Assembly (NCBI GenBank): GCA_029931535.1
Contig: JAQPZY010000781.1
Coordinates: 124,001-188,000 of the forward strand
DNA from: Margaritifera margaritifera
Taxonomy: Eukaryota > Mollusca > Bivalvia > Unionida > Margaritiferidae
Reading direction: 5' to 3'
DNA: 64,000 nucleotides
A program made the position numbers and the translations under genes. The notes under the pieces are model-generated. The model worked only from the letters and a program-made list of their open reading frames with translations, had not been told where the DNA came from and did no database searches. This document shows, piece by piece, positions 36,937 through 46,622 of this stretch; the first letter of the stretch is position 1, and every line of letters begins with the position of its first letter.

Positions 36937-37370
36937 TTATATTTTATCATCGTTTCTAGAGTACTCACTATCAAAACAAGTAGCTAAATGTTCTAAGGGA
37001 AATCCAAGACTGTGTTGATGAAGAAAATAATCATAATATTGTCCACACACAATGGAATCTGATCCTTGTAATATTACATTATTAAATTTAGTAGATACAG
37101 CATTTTGTCTCATAAAATCGATGATGTCGTCTTCCAGAGAAGGTAATCCATAAGAATCAAAATATTCCACACTGTGATCGCTGGAAAAGTAGACGGCTAC
37201 CCAATAGGTTCATGGACAATGACCGAAGTCTGTGTTAATGACACAGGTTTGAACATCTTTAGGTTTTCGATCTCGAAACACCGCTGGATTCCAAGGAGCA
37301 GTGTACGAACGGTGAGTCGGAAGATAATGAAGTTCCCAGGTTTCCATATTTCTTTTTTTCACAAGTAATA
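36937..37370 (-). pseudogene. Adenain/Ulp1-like cysteine protease relic
   Basis: The clear part (37170-36937) reads EYFDSYGLPS, then FNNVILQGSDSIVCGQYYDY, carrying the Gln oxyanion-hole and Cys nucleophile region of adenovirus-type maturation proteases (LQ-x-x-x-S-x-x-CG-x-Y). Just upstream on - a frame reads CVINTD and TYWVAVYF: the family catalytic His before W-V-A reads Tyr, next to a stop. Such proteases cleave capsid precursors during maturation. Loss of the His and the stop make this copy inactive. It is the last gene of the run, after the CHGCQ protein. Confidence 0.88.
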
Positions 37371-37389
37371 ATAAATTATCAGTTCACAC

Positions 37390-37844
37390 ATGACTTTTTT
37401 ATTTAAAATATCTGTCAAGTAAGTCCATGAACGGGTAGTCTCTGTACTCTGTTGCAAGAGAGCTTCGATGCGTTTTGTCTCCAGAGAAATCAATGGAGGT
37501 GAGGAATAGTCATGCAAGTTTTTATACAACTTGTTCAAAGTCTTCTCTTCTGAAATGAGGGCCGATGCATCTTCCAGATACTCTTCCTACTTGACTTCTG
37601 AACTCATCATCAAACATTTGTTGTGCTGTTTCTGACTTGGATGATCGATTTGACAACCATGACAATGTTCTATAGCTAGACCTGTAATTTTTTCAGCCAA
37701 GTCACGAGCAAAACAGGAAACTAATTTTTCTTCTTGTTCTTGCCATCTTGACATCATGACTGTATTTTTGTCTTCTTTTGTCTTCTTCACTTTTGGTCTG
37801 TGACCACTGTTGTTGTTCTGGATAGAAAACATCCTCTTCGCCAA
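37390..37844 (-). pseudogene. Conserved small viral protein with CxGCQxDHPSQ motif
   Basis: The frame 37844-37587 (85 codons) contains IEHCHGCQIDHPSQKQHNKC followed by LMMS, a Cys/His cluster I recognise from a small uncharacterised gene that usually lies beside the capsid gene in Maverick/adintovirus-type elements. A stop at 37587 interrupts a continuation (EEYLEDASALISEEKTLNKL) to about 37390. The Cys/His spacing suggests a metal site. Biochemical role unknown. Confidence 0.7.
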
Positions 37845-37877
37845 TCTCCATAGGTTCGTGTTCCATCTTTGTTTCTT

Positions 37878-39081
37878 CTAATAGTCTAGGATCACTTGTC
37901 TCAAACTGTTGATTTCCATAGTATTGTCGAATTCTGCATATAAGATGACGTTCACTGTGTTCGTCAGAGCTACTGTAAATTAAAGTCCAAAAGAAGTTGG
38001 CCCGATTTTATAGGGTGGAAATGTCCCTCGTTGTAGCCTTGGTCTGGAGTGAAATCAAAGTCCCATAAAGTATATCCTCCTGCATAATCGTCGTACGAAA
38101 TTCAGTGGCTGCTGTTGATACCTAACTGTCCTGTGACTTCAAACAGTGTTAAGTAAGATCTCAAATAATTGTTCTGGGCAAAGTTAAGTTCCAAAGGTCT
38201 GCTACGCAACACCTGGTCATAACGAGTGACTTCTATCTTGGACATGCACAAGTGCTGCAACTCAAAAAGAGTTTGATCGATAGCTCCTTTAAGGGCCGCA
38301 TTGCTGACGGTACAGATGAACAAAAGTTTTGGTAGCTGTCCTTGGAAAACATGATCTTCGATCTTGGCTCGGAGTCCAGAGGCAATGGCGAAGGTTTTGA
38401 CTTCCACTTGTCGTTCTGCTCAAAGTTTGACTTACTGTAGTTTCCCACTTTAGGTAAGACCTCCATATGTCGCAAAGAAAAGTTGGCTTCTTCGATGCTC
38501 GTTTTATACTCGTTAGCATTGGCCATCTAATCGAACACGGTACTACTTCCATTCTGTTTCAGGCGTACATCCACTCTATTCAACATATACTTTTCTCGCA
38601 ATTACATGTCCAAATGCAAGCGATCCGTCATTTCTAAACCACGTCCTTGTTTGATTTTCTTTCAACGGTAGTTTTTCCATACCACAGAAGCATCCAAATG
38701 TGTGTTCTTGGCTTCATTTCCGTACGTCACTATTTTTTGCAGGTGCACCCTGCTGCTGACCAGTTTGTTATTCAAGTACAAATCCACTTCGCTGAACAAT
38801 AAATGCATTAAATTGTTGACGGGATCCTCTCTGGCATCGGCGCTTTGATTGTTGCTTTCGATTTTGAGAACTTTGACTTTCAGGTACAAGTAATTGTTAT
38901 TCAGATCGATGTAATCTTCGGTTTGTCCTTTGATTTCAAATTCGATAGGTGCTGAGTTGGCCAAGGACGACACAGGATCAAATTCTACTCATTGGGATTC
39001 TTGCATTGTTATCATTGTCGGTGGCATGGCAAACAGATCAAGTTCTGACTTGGAACATTCGCAAGAATCTCGGTGCATCAT
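37878..39081 (-). pseudogene. Major capsid protein (double jelly-roll) relic
   Basis: ATG at 39081 opens an N-terminus with SELDLFAMPP; a TGA at about 38987 interrupts before VEFDPVSSLANSAPIEFEIK. Then EDYIDLNNNYLYLKVKVL, LLFSEVDLYLNNKLVSS, YMLNRVDVRLKQNGS, IEEANFSLRHMEVLPKVG, VFQGQLPKLLFICTVSNAA, PLELNFAQNNYLRSYLTLFE, GGYTLWDFDFTPDQG and NTVNVILYAEFDN follow in order across several frames to a stop at 37878. About 400 codons, with the order and motifs of the Maverick/adintovirus capsid family (often seen as F54H12.2-like proteins in animal annotations). At least four frame changes or stops occur. This forms the hexon-like shell of the particle. Confidence 0.92.
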
Positions 39082-39094
39082 TTTTCTTTTTTTC

Positions 39095-39540
39095 AGTTAG
39101 TAGTAAAAAAACGTCCAATTCTCTGACAGCTGTTGTTCTTCTTTTCTTGTACTTTTCTGAATGTGTCCAGGAGGTCTGAAAGGTTTTTGTCGTCTCTTTC
39201 TGCCTTGTCCTTGTTGTGGCGTAGTGGAGGAAGTAATGCCTTGGCCAAAAGTGTGAAGGGATATTTATTGGGGTATTCTGGCGCCCGAGGAGGTCTTTTC
39301 CAGTTTGAAGCAAAATCTGTTTTTCTGCTTTGATGAAATCTTCTTTAGGAGCTGTTTGTCAATGAATACGTTTTGGAGACATTCTTTTCCTTGCGCCAAA
39401 GCTGCTGAGTCTTTTAAAGCATGCAATCCTCGAGTCACGATCGGTTTGAAGATCGATTCTACCGTACGAAAAGCTGATTTTAACATATCTCGTAAACCAT
39501 GTCCTTGTTATTGAGCGACTCCTTGGTACACAGTGTACAT
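39095..39540 (-). pseudogene. Core/pX-like minor virion protein relic
   Basis: From ATG at 39540 the frame reads MYTVYQGVAQ, a stop, then QGHGLRDMLKSAFRTVESIF and KPIVTRGLHALKDSA. The GHGL-x-D motif followed by an amphipathic F-x-x-x-x-P-I/L-x-x-x-G-x-x-A-L helix is typical of a short protein found next to the capsid gene in Maverick/adintovirus genomes and compared with adenovirus pX/pVI. After a frameshift near 39265 a Lys/Arg-rich tail (GQGRKRRQKPFRPPG) continues, suiting DNA binding or condensation. It ends next to the capsid start. Confidence 0.75.
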
Positions 39541-39661
39541 CTGTTGCAATTTACTGAAGAATCGTTTTAGAAAATGCAGCTTCACCGTGACTTTTCTTTT
39601 CGAGAATAGAATATTGTATCCAAGATCTCTTCTTATACTAATATTGACACTGTCAAAATAC

Positions 39662-40432
39662 TATTTACTGAGAGGAAGGTAATGAGGATGTACAAATTCT
39701 CGCTGAACGTGATACGTGTTTTCTCCTGCATCGTAAGCATCTATGGCAGAATCCACTTTGAAAAGAATGACTCTCAGCAACGGAGCGGCTGTGTTTCCCA
39801 TGCTGTTGTTCTCGACGACACCCGAGTACACAAACATCAAATTTAGTCCTTCGTTGAATTCGAATAGGGAAGCAAAAATACTTGTAGAATCGATCGTTAT
39901 TGTGAATTTCTTGTATAGGAACGAGAGTAGAAAACAAACAGGGACAACAATTAATGGGCACCGTTTTGTCGTTAGAAAATCCGTTTTAAGACGATGAACA
40001 ATGGCAAGGTATTCAATCTGTACACCTCGGCGGATTTTCTCAAGTGCTTTGCCAAACTAATGGTTGAAAATAGGTGAAATCGTAACGACGAGATGTCGAG
40101 CATTAACATAATATCCTGTAGGAATTCTCATGGTATTGATGTTCAGTTGAGGATTAGTTGGTGATGGCTTTTTCGATTCGTCACAGCCAGGATCATTTTT
40201 GTCCAACTGTTCTTGAATTTGTTCGTTGAGAATATCTAAGAAAAGTGTTTTGACCGCCGTTGATATTGATAGCTTCAGTAGGATGAATGATTTCTACCCA
40301 AGCTACTTCCCAATGAGCTTCCTGATCCAATTTTGTGGATTGAGGTAATTTGGCCGTGAAACAACATAAGGTGTTGTTGGGAAGATATCCATAGAACTGT
40401 CAATGGGTAATATTACATACAATTGGTTATTT
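39662..40432 (-). pseudogene. Penton-base-like (single jelly-roll) minor capsid relic
   Basis: In order on -: FYGYLPNNTLCCFTAKL, AHWEVAWVEIIHPTEAIN, an Asp/Gln-rich linker, MRIPTGYYVNARHLVV, FGKALEKIRRGVQIEYL and, after a frameshift near 39895, IFASLFEFNEGLNLMFVYSG, NTAAPLLRVI, YHVQREFVHPHYLPLS then stop. W-E-V-A/G-L-x-E-I-x-Y-P, I-P-x-G-Y-Y and the C-terminal PLLR...H..F..P.Y.P pattern are those of the penton-like protein of Maverick-type viruses, which occupies fivefold vertices. Frameshifts near 40395 and 39895 and a stop near 40058 inactivate it. Confidence 0.85.
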
Positions 40433-40634
40433 ATAGTTTGATGGTTCTGGTGTCCGAGGAGCTACTCGTTGTCAAAGAATTATTTTCCAAATATTCTAAA
40501 AGAAGGCTGCTTGCGTGACTGAAAGAGTGGTGACTGGCGTTGGCGGCAAGTCTACCGTTGTTGTTGTTACTGTCGGTATATTTCAACGAGGGATTGGGAA
40601 GAAGTTAATCAATACAACTGCTGAGTAAAATAAT
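40433..40634. other. Short spacer between small membrane protein and penton-like gene
   Basis: Thr/Gln-rich frames on -, with no recognisable domain. It may be the remnant of a short linker gene or the start of the penton-like gene. Confidence 0.3.
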
Positions 40635-40832
40635 TTATATTTGTTTATTTCCTTGTTGCAAACTCAAATTCCCAATGGCAGCTACGATGACACAATACAC
40701 CACAAAGATTCGGCAGTAAAAGACGATTTGCTTTTTAGGGACACGTTCTCCATAACACACCCCGAGGGGTTGTTTTTGTAGTTCTTGGAGACAGGAACTC
40801 TGACAAAGAGATGTAGCTGTATTTAACGGCAT
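40635..40832 (-). CDS. Small predicted single-pass membrane protein
   Basis: An intact 65-codon frame, MPLNTATSLCQSS..., with a hydrophobic segment FYCRIFVVYCVIVAAIGN (about residues 38-55) and a Cys-rich N-terminal part. It begins 12 bases after the chromodomain frame stop, on the same strand. Piece A2 has the start of a homologous gene at the same place after its chromodomain (28909). No family is recognised; a virion membrane or accessory role is only a guess. It is one of the few unbroken frames in piece B. Confidence 0.55.
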   Translation of the reverse strand: MPLNTATSLCQSSCLQELQKQPLGVCYGERVPKKQIVFYCRIFVVYCVIVAAIGNLSLQQGNKQI

Positions 40833-40843
40833 GGTAGTAACTT

Positions 40844-41960
40844 CTAGTTCTGTTTATAGTCGATGACTTGTGAAGCAGCAATCGAAGAATTAAAACTTAG
40901 TGGATATCTTTTCCAACGAACTTTCACTTCTTGAAGTCGACATTTTCCCACTTTACGTGTTCTTCGATCAAAAATTTTTTCGATATCGTACACGTCGTCT
41001 TCTTTCTTAGTCACTCGTTTTAACCCAGGCAAGTTAAAAGTTCCTTTTAACACTTCTCCGTTCATATCTTCCAATTTATAGAAGGAGGATCACGTCCACG
41101 CTCTTGTCCAGTGAGACAAACAAGTCTGTCGTCGAGTTCGATAAATATCCATAAGTGCGTTTTGTTTTTCCAGTGCGAACCCAATCTACAGTGTTTAACA
41201 TTTCTTTCTTTTTTTCTGGTTTGTGACGTTCCAAATAATTTATCAAACACCATCATTTCGTTTTTATGTTTCAATTCTTCTGGTGTACATCTGATGCTTC
41301 GACGATACGATTGATGGTAAACTTTGACTAGACGTAGTAACAAGTCGATGTATTTGAGAGTGTGCTGAGGTGTAAAATATTTTCACATACGTTCTTTCAA
41401 AGTTCCCTGAAAACGTTCCACGCTTCTAGCTTTTGTTTCATGAATTTCAGTGGTGAAAAATGAATGTGTCTTTTGTTAACTTCTTTTTGAAAAGATTGGT
41501 TTAGAAATTCGGTACCTTTGTCTGTTTGTCATCGTAGAGGATGCCGGCCACTTTGTTTCACAACATGTTTTAAAGCTCACACTAACTCTGAACTTCTTTT
41601 AGAAGTCAAAGGAACTACCCAAACTGATTTTGAAAATACGCCAATGACACAAAACAAATATTTGTAGCCACGATTGTACGACGCCAAACGAGAGACATCT
41701 GCTAAATCTGTTTGCCATTGATGATCAATGTCTGCTATTTTCCATTGACTTTTGGAAAATTTTTGTCAAATGGGTTTGTGTAACGTGTACGTCGATTGTT
41801 CTTGTAACCATTGTTACACATCTTGCAGAAGTAAAAGTTTGAGTTTCCTTTTAGCGGCACGATACAATTTCCGAATTCCTCCGTAACCATCAACATGAGC
41901 AAGAGTTTAGTAAATGCTGGCTAGAAGTGTATCCAATTGGTTTGCTGCTTTGGTGCTGCT
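40844..41960 (-). pseudogene. rve integrase with C-terminal chromodomain, relic (B)
   Basis: In order on -: GYGGIRKLYRAAKRKLK; WQTDLADVSRLASYNRGYKY with LFCVIGVFSKSVWVVPLTSK (first Asp); DKGTEFLNQSF (second Asp); RSVERFQGTLKERM in another frame (Glu); YFTPQHTLKYIDLLLRLVKV; YRRSIRCTPEELKH; then, after a stop at 41062, an SH3-like stretch and a chromodomain, VYDIEKIFDRRTRKVG with VKVRWKRYPLSFNS. The D-D-E triad is still readable, but several stops (for example near 41790, 41600 and 41385) and a frameshift break it. The chromodomain probably targeted methylated-histone chromatin. Confidence 0.92.
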
Positions 41961-41962
41961 CC

Positions 41963-43430
41963 TCAATAAGTCGCCCACTGTTCGATACTGCTCTTTAATT
42001 GTTTGTGTGGTATTGTTTTGGATTTCGACAATACTTGACGTGTCTGACGAGCAATATGAGTAGGAGTAATCATCGGCTGTTTGGTTACTTTTTTCTTGAT
42101 TTCCTTTCTCATTTCTGTCTTGCTTTCTTCATTTTTATTTTGCTGAAGAATTGTCGACATCATCTTTTTGACCCATTTCTTCTCGTCTGGGATTTGGGGA
42201 AGGCGTCAACAAGGAGACTGTCATACCAGGTATTTGAGCAGACGGAGTTTGAAACACTTCTTTCGTTTCTTTATCTTCTTACATCATGTTGGCTATTTCT
42301 GTCATCGTCTCTTTTGCTTTTTGTTTTTCTTCGTTTCTTTTTTATGGCATTCTTGAAATCTCTCAGAGTAGGGTTAGCTGTCTCGTCTAAAGCTTTCTGG
42401 TAAAACAATTGAAGAGCTTGCTATGATTGTCCGTACCTTTGCGATTTTTTTTTGTTTCTGACAAATCTGTTCGATCCATCAGCGATTTTAATTCTTGTTG
42501 TAAGTGTGACATCTCAGTGAGATTAGGATTAGGAGGTAAATGGGGTGTCCGTTGTTCGTACCAACGATGGAACTAAAGTTAATTTTCTTCCTTCCATAAG
42601 ATCCAATGGTACAAGTGTGATGTCTTTTCAGAAAAGTATGTCCGTTTATCTTCTTCTTTCTCGTCTAAGCACTCCTCCTACAAGAGGTCCAGCAATCGAT
42701 CCTAATAAAGGAGCAGCCACTTTTAACAATAGTCATATTGGTATGGGTGGAAATCCTTCTCGTTGAACGAGCATTTTTTGTTTGATGGATTGTATTTTCT
42801 TTTTCACAATTTGGCGAAGAAGGTGATGATGTCGACCTAACTGCTGTTTCTGTATCTTGGAAAAAGACACCTTTCCTCTGAAAATGTTCAACCTCATTCA
42901 CGCAATGTATCTATGATTTTGTTTTGGGTGATTTTTAAATGATTTGTTTTCGCGTCGAAACATTGGATTTGGTCAGTACTGACAACACATCCCAATGTTG
43001 AGCCAAACGAAGAGGGAGTCCCTTTTCCGTTTCTTTGATGAAGGTTTGCTTTGGCCGTGGTCGATGATGATGATGGTATAAACTTGGTGACATCTTTGTT
43101 GCAGGAGGAAAGAACTGAAATGAATCATATCGAACGCTTCTTCCTCTTTTATACTAGAATTTATCTCCACTGATTGTCCCCACGGCGTATCAGCTTGACT
43201 CTGGGTACTACTGGTTTTCTCAACTGACTAAATCGTACCATTTCTTGTTTGAACTAATCCAGTAAACTTTGTAACATGCCTGTTCTCTCTTGGACTTTTG
43301 TCTTAGGAGAGGCCACTTTTTGGCTGCAGCAGCAGCAGTTAGAGCAGTAGAAGAAGCCGTTGTTGCCGGAGAAATAGAAGTTCCTTCCGAAATGGATTTC
43401 CCTTTTTTTCATGAAATTGGGAAACACTGG
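41963..43430 (-). other. Low-complexity viral gene region (Lys/Glu/Ser-rich frames)
   Basis: Between the basic protein and the integrase, - strand frames are short and biased: 42163-41963 (Lys/Glu/Gln-rich), 42901-42665 (Ser/Thr-rich) and 43170-42973 (Ser/Lys/His-rich). A poly-Ala stretch (ALTAAAAAKKWPL) lies near 43320-43370. In related viruses this interval holds rapidly changing virion or accessory genes. I cannot name any; frame changes suggest one or two decayed genes. Confidence 0.35.
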
Positions 43431-43433
43431 TTT

Positions 43434-43727
43434 TCAATCAGGTTTGGCGCGCATCATCATGAACGCAGAACAAGAAGAAGAGACAGGAGAAATCGTCAAT
43501 GTGCGTGGTTTTCTTGAGTACGTGCGCATTCTAGTTGCAGTGCCTGTCTTTCTTGCAGGAAATGTTTCTTTCTTGGGAGTTTTTTTTCGGCTTTTCTTCC
43601 TCTTTTTGTTAGAGTGTAAAATTGCTGCACCACCACATCTCTTCTTTTTGCTCTGCTGTCTTTTATGTGATTTGGATTTTCGCTTTGGTATTAAAATCAC
43701 ATTTAAAAAGTGAACGAATAATGACAC
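43434..43727 (-). CDS. Strongly basic protein (core-protein-like)
   Basis: A 97-codon frame dominated by Lys/Arg: KRKSKSHKRQQSKKKRCGG, NKKRKKSRKKTPKKE, then ARKTGTATRMRTYSRKPRTL. The composition is that of DNA-condensing virion core proteins. It overlaps the end of the preceding LLQG-motif frame, so the real gene may start elsewhere or the two may be one frameshifted gene. Identity by composition and position only. Confidence 0.4.
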   Translation of the reverse strand: MSLFVHFLNVILIPKRKSKSHKRQQSKKKRCGGAAILHSNKKRKKSRKKTPKKETFPARKTGTATRMRTYSRKPRTLTISPVSSSCSAFMMMRAKPD

Positions 43728-44037
43728 CTCCTAAAGTTTCACTTCCACCAAGTTTCAAAATGATTTTTTTTTTTTGGTTTTGCGTATTCATTTTTGGATC
43801 AGCCAGTTGTGACACAGCTACTTTATGTTGTCTTTTTAAAAAAAAAAAACGTTTTGTTTGATGTGGTATGTGAATGATACCTTGTAGTAATGTACATGCT
43901 GTCAAAGTAAAATGTACTAATACTTTTTTGAGACTAGCTTCTAACAAATTTGAACGTACTGGTGCATTGTTTTTGCGACTGATGGCATACAGTGCACGAA
44001 TCAATTTAGCAGGAGGATGAGATTGAAACGAAATCAC
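43663..44037 (-). pseudogene. Conserved small viral protein with LLQG motif
   Basis: The first ~80 residues read LIRALYAISRKNNAPVRSNL, then a helical segment and ACTLLQGIIHI, then KRQHKVAVSQLADPK and a Lys-rich IILKLGG end. The pattern of two helices, L-L-x-G-N/I-I/V-P-L, then K-x-x-L/V-x-x-L-A-D, then K-rich, then a GG end is one I associate with an uncharacterised small gene found in most animal Maverick/adintovirus elements. Role unknown. The GG may be a protease site, as adenain-like enzymes cut after such motifs (inference). Confidence 0.55.
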
Positions 44038-44068
44038 GTTGAATACTGTTAAAAAGAAAAGAAGTCAA

Positions 44069-44690
44069 TTATGTTTTTATGGTTTTGTTTAGACAGACGA
44101 AAACTAGCAAGGTGACGTGTAAAGGACCTCCTTCTTGACACCAATCTTGAAACAAGTTTGTACGAAATCTCAAATAATCCAGAGTGGTAGATTTTAAATC
44201 AATGAGTAAATACGCATGTGACAACTGAGTGGCATCGTCATACACATAATTGAGCCAAGATGGTCCTAACTGTTTGGTTAACACTTGCACCTGAGATTTG
44301 TCTCTTGGACTTTTTTAAACAACAGTACATACTATGCACTGAAACTGATGGTGCGATGCGCTCTACTTTGTTGGAATACATCTTTTCTTTAGTAATGTAA
44401 ATAATACTGGTATAACGATGGTGTCCTTTTCGTGTAAACCAAAGTTTCATTTGTTCTTCGTCTTCTCCTAACATGTCATCGAAGATGATGTGATGTGTTT
44501 GCCTAGAGTCAGACACGATCCCATCGTCTTCGCGAGGAATTCCTTCTACAAACGAAATGGATTATCCTTGACTTTCTTTGAGTAACATGTTAGCCGATTG
44601 CCACTCTTTGTAACACCACACGATGCGTTCTACAGGACCATCGAATAATTTGTATTTGTGTTCGATCAAACGCTCTGGCCTTCTAGTCTC
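44069..44690 (-). pseudogene. Packaging ATPase relic (B), P-loop deleted
   Basis: Readable parts on -: RLIEHKYKLFDGPVERIVWC and YKEWQS (44660-44580), THHIIFDDMLGEDEEQMKLW (Walker B, about 44500-44430), FTRKGHHRYTSIIYITKEKM, then after a frameshift LTKQLGPSWLNYVYDDATQL and HAYLLIDLKSTT. The region that should contain the Walker A loop, still present in copy A2 (27150-27175), is replaced by unrelated sequence, so nucleotide binding was lost by a deletion. Stops also occur at about 44566 and 44320. Confidence 0.9.
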
Positions 44691-44953
44691 TGTGAAATTC
44701 ATCTGCCCTAACCTCTCATTTCTTCATTCTTTTCTATGTGTACAATCTACTACTACTTTCGTGGGCTCGTAGTATTTCTTCCTCTATTTCTGGTTGTTAT
44801 TCCACTGTTTCTAAAACAGGCGTTAATTCCACTTTCACTTCTGGCTTTTCTCCTACTCTTTCTAAGTCAAATCTTTTTCTTTGATCAGTCATACCTAATG
44901 TCTTTTGCATAATTAGCCACCTCTTGTATCCAAGCATCGAAGCTAAGACTTTT

Positions 44954-45590
44954 TCAGTCACGTACATCCTTCCAGGCGTAAGTCTGTTGGTGTAACCAAC
45001 TGGCTATATACACTTCCTGGTAAGTATGAAGTGTGGAAACAGTACGACGAATCTCTTTTTCACACGGAGGTACACAACTCGGGTTCATCACTGTTCGCAA
45101 CACTTTTAACATAATGCGTTTTTCGTGCGCAGATAAAGTTTTGGTTGCTATGTCTTTGCTGCATGTACTGTTTATAAATTGTCCACAACGAATTTGCTGG
45201 TAAACCAAATCCAAGAAAAGTAGTCACTAACATACTCATCACACGTCGTCCGAAATAAAATTGAGTCGTGTCGCCTTGTGGAATCAGTTCTTTTAATAGT
45301 ATTTGGTAATCCACTAAGTCTTCAACACTGTCATTGACGTCTTTTATACAATTTGCCGGAGCAATGATGGCAAAAGTCGTGGCATCGAGATCTTTATATT
45401 CACGAAGTGTTTTGTGTCTGTCATAATCTTTCCCAAGAATCAATCTTCTTATACTGTAGCAATAGCAATTGTTTGAGAATCGAGAAATGGTTCTGAGTTT
45501 GCGTTTCACTTGAATCTTTACAAACTCTCTGTAAATGCGTTCTCGAAGTACCAGTGGTAGATTCCGAATGTGGTCTTCTAGACTAGACAT
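44954..45590 (-). pseudogene. Conserved unknown gene between BIR and ATPase (B)
   Basis: A 176-codon frame, MSSLEDHIRNLPLVLRERIY..., frameshifts near 45130 into a frame ending CEKEIRRTVSTLHTYQE and TYAWKDVRD at 44954. The 3' half matches the A2 gene at 26546-26853. The first 40 residues (RNLPLVLRERIYREFVKIQV) resemble the short frame following the BIR domain near 46060-45980 (RSLP-x-EQRERIYRDFVQIQ), so the N-terminal module is duplicated. No membrane span or known domain; helical, charged. Confidence 0.6.
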
Positions 45591-45599
45591 TCACAGGAA

Positions 45600-45891
45600 T
45601 GTCTTTCTTTTTGTGGAAATATACACACGTTTGCCAAATGAAATCTGGTGGTAAAGCATATCAAAGAAATTCAGTCATTATCTCACTACACATCCCACGT
45701 CGTGAAGGAGTTTCGTTTTGAGGCAATACATCTTTTAAAAGTGTTTTTGTATTTCTGTAAGTTTGTAACCTTTTCCTGGACTTCGTTCCATGGAATTCTG
45801 AGTACCACTGCAACATTGCAGATAGAAGTCGTGACATCTTACAGGAGGCAGGTAGTCGTTGATCACTGTCTGACCATTTGAACATCTTCAA
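45600..45891 (-). pseudogene. Unknown viral gene fragment
   Basis: An open frame of 76 codons (45891-45661), MKMFKWSDSDQRLP..., with LLSAMLQWYSEFHGTKSRKR and LLKDVLPQNETPSRRGMCSE, then a continuation to about 45600 in the next frame (LYHQISFGKRVYIST). It lies directly before the conserved unknown gene on the same strand. No domain recognised; a helical character is likely. Confidence 0.4.
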
Positions 45892-45979
45892 ACAATCAAC
45901 TTTGTTTTATAGCATTCAGATACCAATGGTTTAAACGTCTGTGTCATAAAGGATCCAATTGTTCTTTGCGTTTAACTTG

Positions 45980-46065
45980 AATCTGTACAAAGTCTCTGTA
46001 AATGCGTTCTCGCTGCTCCTACGGTAAACTACGATTTGTCTCTTCTAAAGTATCCATGAGGATAA
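45980..46065 (-). pseudogene. Partial copy of the RERIYR module
   Basis: After the BIR domain the - strand reads TLEETNRSLP, a stop, then EQRERIYRDFVQIQVKRKEQ, ending soon after. It parallels the start of the gene at 45590 (LEDHIRNLPLVLRERIYREF), showing a local duplication within the element. Confidence 0.6.
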
Positions 46066-46468
46066 TAATCATGCCCCACCAAGAAAGGTACTGCCAGCAA
46101 GAAGACAATATGGCATGTTCTAGGAAAGCTGAATCTTTATACTTCCATTCGTGGATCTTCACACCACAACTGAAACACTGTACTTGGTCTCCTCGCCCCA
46201 AGTAGCTAAATCCAGCTCTGCTTAAAGTTTTGGTAGTGGGTAATCCATCCAGAACTTTAGGCCATTTTTTGAACGCGTTCAATAGACTTTCAAATTCACA
46301 ATAGCCAGGCAAAGCCAGAGGAAAGAAGTATTCTTCTTTGATTTGTAAATCTCCATGAGCTATTGGTATCCAGATTGGTTTGCGAGTGCAGAGTGCATGG
46401 ATGACATCCATATATAGGTACAATAACGGCATCGCATTCGCTAGTAAAGCGAAAAGGTCATGCTGCAT
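46066..46468 (-). CDS. BIR-domain (IAP-type) protein (B)
   Basis: A 149-codon frame (from 46468) that stays open across the domain. The N-terminal ~57 residues include EEYFFPLALPGY (shared with A2). The BIR spans about residues 65-128: AFKKWPKVLDG, LSRAGFSYLGRGDQVQCFSC, then EWKY and LEHAILSSCWQYL. Ligands are Cys98, Cys101, His118 and Cys124; the H-to-C spacing is five residues, one short of the canonical six seen in A2, so a codon was lost. There is no RING. Known BIR proteins of insect and mollusc DNA viruses can block apoptosis; that role here is inference. The frame continues into the RERIYR module. Confidence 0.87.
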
Positions 46469-46469
46469 C

Positions 46470-46622
46470 GTTTCGCTAGTAGAGCGGCAAGGTTGTGCTG
46501 CATCGCTGATGTCACAGGGTACGGCATCACTCTGATCTCAAGGCACAGCGTTGCACTCGACTTAATTGAACTTGGAGTCTGCACTGGGTCCCTCACTTGG
46601 TCAATGTGCTGAATTTATCTTT
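46470..46622. other. Short spacer upstream of BIR gene
   Basis: A near-duplicated stretch (cgtttcgctagtagagcggc compared with cattcgctagtaaagcgaaa) suggests a small tandem repeat at the 5' end of the BIR gene. No gene seen. Confidence 0.35.

Noticed and set aside
46019..46468. A host IAP gene in intron 1
   Set aside because: It lies on the - strand within the virus gene run and has a matching copy at the same place in A2.
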